Shown piece by piece: positions 5,324-6,220 of a stretch of 6,220 nucleotides of DNA. The notes beneath the pieces are model-generated. The model saw only the letters and a program-made list of their open reading frames with translations. It had not been told where the DNA came from and ran no database searches. This DNA is from Pelotomaculum_B sp964543575 (GTDB lineage Bacteria; Bacillota; Desulfotomaculia; Desulfotomaculales; Pelotomaculaceae). Location of the stretch: assembly GCA_964543575.1 (NCBI GenBank), contig CAZIYV010000164.1, forward strand, positions 1 through 6,220. Reading direction: 5' to 3'. Made by a program: the position numbers and the translations under genes. Every line of letters begins with the position of its first letter. The stretch's first letter is position 1.

Positions 5324-5348
5324 TAATCACGTCCCGGTGGTGATACTA
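5319..5348 (+). promoter_or_regulatory. Candidate sigma-F promoter for spoIIR
   Basis: GGTGATACTA (5339-5348) fits the sigma-F -10 consensus (GGnnAnAHTR) at every defined position. GTTAA (5319-5323) fits the -35 GYWTA at 4 of 5, with a 15-base spacer. It is about 50 bases upstream of the TTG start. In B. subtilis spoIIR is a sigma-F gene, so match and gene function agree. Confidence 0.65.
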
Positions 5349-5400
5349 TAACCAGTTGTTAAATTTGCCCTGTAAAATCGAGGAATTGAGGTAACCATCA

Positions 5401-6102
5401 TTGCCAAGAAAATTGATCATTATTCTAAGTGCTTTTTCAATACTGACGGTGGTGACACTTATCTTCAGCATCCAGCACAAATCACCGGAAACGGTATATG
5501 CTTCCGATAATTTAATCAGGCTGCACGTGGTTGCCAACAGTGACAGCGCCGCTGACCAGGACCTGAAAAGAAAAGTCAGGGATGAAATAATCCTTTATAC
5601 GGAACCAGAATTTATCAAAGCCGAAAACCTGGATTCCGCCAGGTCGATCGCCCGGGCTAACCTGGACGGCATCAAGGAAGTTGCCACCCGGGAAATAAAG
5701 GCCCAGGGAAGAACATATCCGGTCCAGGTGGAACTGGACAGTTTTCCCTTCCCCACCAAGCATTATGGACCTTTCATACTTCCCGCCGGTGATTATGAAG
5801 CGGTGAAAGTCACCATCGGCGCGGGAGGCGGGACAAATTGGTGGTGCGTCCTCTTCCCGCCCCTCTGTTTTGTGGACATGTCAAAAATGGCTGAAAGCTC
5901 ACACACAGAGTACGGCGCCGCCGGCGACAATCTTCCGCTGCCGGGCGCTAAAGAAAGCGACCGCAAGGCGCCGGACACGGAAGTTCCTACAATAACCTCC
6001 GCCGGTACCGAGGCAACAGGTTCGGTTCAGGTTGAAGAAGAAGTGGCAACAGTGGAATTCCGCTTTAAAATAATTGATCTTGTTCGAAGTTTTTTTGCCT
6101 AA
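5401..6102 (+). CDS. spoIIR: Stage II sporulation protein R (SpoIIR)
   Basis: SpoIIR is the secreted forespore signal that triggers SpoIIGA to process pro-sigma-E in the mother cell. The 233 residues (B. subtilis about 224) begin with an uncleaved or cleaved membrane segment (4-24, KLIIILSAFSILTVVTLIFS). The family signatures follow: LIRLHVVANSDSAADQDLK (38-56), FPFPTKHYGPFILPAGDYEA (115-134) and the hallmark GTNWWCVLFPPLCFVD (144-159) with its two cysteines. A variable Pro/Glu-rich stretch (170-215) precedes the conserved end VEFRFKIIDLVRSFF. The start is TTG at 5401: an in-frame TAA sits at 5392-5394 and GAGGT (5388-5392) is 8 bases upstream. It is divergent from the SLH gene, monocistronic, preceded by a sigma-F-like promoter and followed by a terminator. 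Confidence 0.95.
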   Translation: MPRKLIIILSAFSILTVVTLIFSIQHKSPETVYASDNLIRLHVVANSDSAADQDLKRKVRDEIILYTEPEFIKAENLDSARSIARANLDGIKEVATREIKAQGRTYPVQVELDSFPFPTKHYGPFILPAGDYEAVKVTIGAGGGTNWWCVLFPPLCFVDMSKMAESSHTEYGAAGDNLPLPGAKESDRKAPDTEVPTITSAGTEATGSVQVEEEVATVEFRFKIIDLVRSFFA

Positions 6103-6115
6103 CAGAAAAGTGCAG

Positions 6116-6147
6116 CCGGAAGTGTGAACTTCCGGTTTATTTTTTTG
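6116..6147 (+). terminator. Rho-independent terminator of spoIIR
   Basis: A perfect 8-bp stem (CCGGAAGT / ACTTCCGG) closed by a GTGA tetraloop is followed by TTTATTTTTTT, 13 bases after the spoIIR TAA. On the opposite strand the T-run is lacking, so it acts in the plus direction. Confidence 0.9.
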
Positions 6148-6220
6148 CCACCAATATATACCCAGACAGTAACACTCCCGGCCAAAAAACATAATCTAAA
6201 GCATGAGAAATACTGGCAGA

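Noticed and set aside
5346..5978. Minus-strand frames opposite spoIIR
   Set aside because: They are antisense to a confident SpoIIR gene, with low-quality composition and no ribosome sites.

Overview
The window looks like chromosome from an endospore-forming, Gram-positive clostridial bacterium. A Peptococcaceae-type lineage (Desulfotomaculum/Pelotomaculum-like) is my best guess from gene content, moderate GC, frequent TTG/GTG starts and an S-layer-homology (SLH) protein. The genus assignment is inference; the sporulation and Firmicute character is read directly from the proteins.

Layout. Six genes lie on the minus strand and are read from right to left. They are a GTG-started secreted SLH protein with two acidic Ig-like domains (3759-5186), a small helix-turn-helix protein (3336-3572), a DivIC/FtsB-type septum protein (3040-3339), an S1-domain RNA-binding protein of the YabR/CvfD type (2437-2829), a short Ppx/GppA phosphatase (1474-2358), and the N-terminal 462 residues of SpoIIE (1-1386, running off the left edge). 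One gene, spoIIR (5401-6102), is on the plus strand, divergent from the SLH gene. The divIC - S1 - (ppx) - spoIIE order matches the divIC-yabR-spoIIE neighbourhood of Bacillus subtilis, with the HTH gene just before divIC and ppx inserted before spoIIE.

Transcription. The SLH gene is closed by a strong terminator (3698-3729). HTH and divIC overlap by 4 bases and may be driven by a sigma-H-like promoter with phased TGT/ACA dyads in its leader. The S1 gene has a perfect-consensus sigma-A promoter (TTGACA-18-TATAAT) and a terminator after it. spoIIE has a sigma-A-type promoter with the wide 21-bp spacer known for Spo0A-activated promoters, plus a near-perfect Spo0A box inside the end of ppx. spoIIR has a good sigma-F-type promoter and its own terminator. 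No gap exceeds 300 bases; I see nothing in 6148-6220.

How the genes work together. DivIC builds the division septum. SpoIIE acts at the asymmetric septum and activates sigma-F. Sigma-F switches on spoIIR, whose product signals across the septum to activate sigma-E. Two ends of this relay are therefore in one 6-kb window.

Most notable observation. The divIC frame is cut by a single in-frame TAG at 3040-3042, exactly inside the family's conserved C-terminal motif (YIE-stop-TAREKIGLIKPGE). The frame then stays open for 39 conserved-looking codons to a TAA at 2920. This could be a recent nonsense mutation, a sequence error, or amber readthrough/recoding such as pyrrolysine.
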